DNA from: Spartobacteria bacterium
GTDB taxonomy: Bacteria > Verrucomicrobiota > Verrucomicrobiia > Chthoniobacterales > Terrimicrobiaceae
Length of the DNA stretch: 7,296 bases
Assembly (NCBI GenBank): GCA_947487745.1
Contig: CANKXQ010000064.1
Location: 1-7,296, forward strand
Reading direction: 5' to 3'
Positions 6,341-7,296 of this stretch are shown in pieces. The notes beneath the pieces were generated by a model. That model made no database searches, was not told where the DNA came from, and worked only from the letters and a program-made list of their open reading frames with translations. The position numbers and the translations under genes were made by a program. Positions within the stretch are counted from its first letter, which is position 1. Each line of letters begins with the position of its first letter.

Positions 6341-6571
6341 ATGACAACCATGCTTTCCAGTAAGGGTCAGCTCGTTCTTCCATCCCCAATACGGCGGATT
6401 GACCGGCTCCGCAGCGGTGAGTCGTTTGAAATCGAGCGTGTGGATTCTGGAAAATACCTCCTCACCCGCAAATCTCCGCCATCCAATCAAGGCTTGGTCG
6501 ATCTTCTCGCATCCTGCCCCGTGAAAGGCTGGTTTGAGCCGATCCCCTCCGAATCCACGGACACGCTGTGA
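6341..6571 (+). CDS. vapB: AbrB/SpoVT-type antitoxin of a VapBC module
   Basis: Small DNA-binding antitoxin that should neutralise the PIN ribonuclease encoded next and repress the operon. It has 76 residues. The N-terminal swapped-hairpin AbrB motif is clear: LSSKGQLVLPSPIR (5-18) followed by LRSGESFEIERVDSGKYLL (23-41). The C-terminal tail (about 50-76, GLVDLLASCP then WFEPIPSESTDTL) is the part expected to wrap the toxin; I recall similar tails in antitoxins beside PIN toxins. Two ATG codons are possible, 6341 and 6350; the first is preferred because the promoter would place transcription start right there, but the second also leaves the AbrB domain whole. No Shine-Dalgarno motif is visible. 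It overlaps the toxin start by 4 nt (GTGA), ensuring coupled synthesis. Family assignment is firm; DNA target and toxin specificity are inferred from context. Confidence 0.9.
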   Translation: MTTMLSSKGQLVLPSPIRRIDRLRSGESFEIERVDSGKYLLTRKSPPSNQGLVDLLASCPVKGWFEPIPSESTDTL

Positions 6572-6981
6572 AGTTTATTGCCGACGCCAATCTGCTCAGT
6601 GAGCCCACCAAACCCGAGCCCGCGCCACAGGTTTTGGAATGGCTGCGACTCCATGAGGAGCATCTCGCCGTGACCCCGGTCATTTTGGGCGAACTCGAAT
6701 ACGGGATTCTGCTTCTTCCCTCGAGCAAGAGAAAAAAACAGCTCGAAGTGTGGTTTGAAAAAATACGCGCCACGGCTCGTTGTCTCGACTTCGACAGCAA
6801 GGCGGCCTCATCGTGGGCCCACCTGCTGGCCCACCTCAAATCCAAAGGCCATGCCATGCCAATTAAAGACAGCCTGATTGCCGCATCGGCGATAGCGCAC
6901 AACCTCACCGTAGCCACGCGTAACACCCGAGATTTCAAAAACGCCAAAGTTTCATTGATAAACCCTTTCGAAACAAATTGA
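6568..6981 (+). CDS. vapC: PIN-domain ribonuclease toxin, VapC/FitB-like
   Basis: Predicted Mg-dependent endoribonuclease that arrests growth when its antitoxin is lost; characterised VapC toxins cut tRNA or rRNA, and the target here is unknown. It has 137 residues, typical length. All four PIN acids are visible: D6 (IADANLLSEP), E42 (ILGELEYG), D101 (PIKDSLIAASA) and D122 (TRNTRDF), so it appears catalytically intact. The start is GTG at 6568, overlapping the antitoxin stop by 4 nt; the product then begins MKFIADAN, the usual beginning of the family. There is no terminator-like hairpin in the 40 nt before the next gene, so transcription may run on into the sugar-nucleotide gene at 7022. The module sits between two genes for nucleotide-sugar enzymes, as an independent insert. 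Confidence 0.93.
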   Translation: MKFIADANLLSEPTKPEPAPQVLEWLRLHEEHLAVTPVILGELEYGILLLPSSKRKKQLEVWFEKIRATARCLDFDSKAASSWAHLLAHLKSKGHAMPIKDSLIAASAIAHNLTVATRNTRDFKNAKVSLINPFETN

Positions 6982-7021
6982 TCCTCACCTCGTAAGCCTT
7001 TCCATCCTTAAAAGTCCGTTC

Positions 7022-7296
7022 ATGAAAAATCCCAACCTCAAAACAATCCTCGTCACAGGCGGAGCAGGCTATGTCGGTTCCGTGCTCGTTCCTCTTTTGC
7101 TGGAGGCAGGCTACACCGTTCGCGTCCTCGATCTGCTGATCTATGGTCGGCAGGTTTTTGATGGCATTCCCGCCGCTGACCGCTCGCGCTTGGAAATCCT
7201 TCAAGGCGACATGCGCGATGAGACGCTCTTGCGTCAGTCACTGGCCGGTTGCGATGCCGTTATTCACCTCGCCTGCATTTCCAACGACCCCAGCTT
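7022..7296 (+). CDS. NAD-dependent epimerase/dehydratase, N-terminal part (3' end outside window)
   Basis: Second extended-SDR sugar-nucleotide enzyme, cut off by the end of the window after 91 complete codons. TILVTGGAGYVGSVLVPLLL (residues 8-27) contains the TGGAGYVGS NAD-binding motif, followed by a strand ending VRVLDLLIYG with the acidic residue that binds the adenosine ribose, then a GDMRDE segment and DAVIHLACISNDPS, a typical end of the fourth Rossmann strand. HLACISNDPS is common in epimerases and dehydratases of O-antigen and capsule clusters. The catalytic YxxxK lies beyond the window, so activity cannot be assigned. The ATG at 7022 begins directly before the Rossmann strand; no Shine-Dalgarno motif is seen. 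It continues the sugar-nucleotide theme of 3148-6284 after the toxin-antitoxin insert and may belong to the same pathway. Confidence 0.9.
   Translation, partial: MKNPNLKTILVTGGAGYVGSVLVPLLLEAGYTVRVLDLLIYGRQVFDGIPAADRSRLEILQGDMRDETLLRQSLAGCDAVIHLACISNDPS

Overview
The window looks like a chromosomal segment of a moderately GC-rich bacterium, most likely from the Verrucomicrobiota or a related PVC lineage. This rests on weak cues: C-rich third codon positions in the glycolytic genes, no recognisable Shine-Dalgarno motif before any of the seven starts, a phosphoglycerate kinase that reads like the animal/fungal type, and remembered resemblance of the antitoxin tail to homologues from that phylum. 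No rRNA or other taxonomic marker is present, so the assignment is tentative.

Layout. (1) Positions 1-1711 are a glycolytic pair: the 3' end of a glyceraldehyde-3-phosphate dehydrogenase gene, then a complete pgk, separated by a striking inverted repeat whose arms are each built of three 9-nt units. A hairpin past pgk may end transcription. (2) Positions 1712-3147 are a gene graveyard: about 300 nt with no recognisable gene, the C-terminal part of an AAA/DUF4143 ATPase that has lost its ATPase half, directly followed by the C-terminal third of a PIN-domain (VapC-like) toxin with a one-base frameshift, then about 240 nt of non-coding DNA with a C10 run and an AT-rich stretch. (3) Positions 3148-6284 are a tightly packed three-gene nucleotide-sugar operon: a SIS-domain isomerase related to GmhA, a fused nucleotidyltransferase-PfkB kinase (domains in the opposite order to classical HldE), and an extended-SDR NAD-dependent epimerase. 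(4) Positions 6306-6981 are an intact AbrB-type/PIN-domain toxin-antitoxin module with its own promoter and an operator-like palindrome. (5) From 7022 a second extended-SDR sugar-nucleotide enzyme begins and runs off the end.

Working together: the SIS protein, the kinase/nucleotidyltransferase and the epimerase suggest a pathway that isomerises a phosphosugar, phosphorylates and nucleotidylates it, then epimerises the product, probably for surface polysaccharide or LPS. It resembles ADP/GDP-heptose synthesis, but no GmhB-type phosphatase is present and the SIS active site is altered, so the real sugar is unknown. The toxin-antitoxin module sits between two sugar-nucleotide genes as an inserted, self-regulated unit. 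The strongest leads are the heptose-like pathway with a reversed fusion and non-canonical isomerase, the probable leaderless operator-controlled antitoxin gene, the repeat between gap and pgk, and the toxin/ATPase relics.
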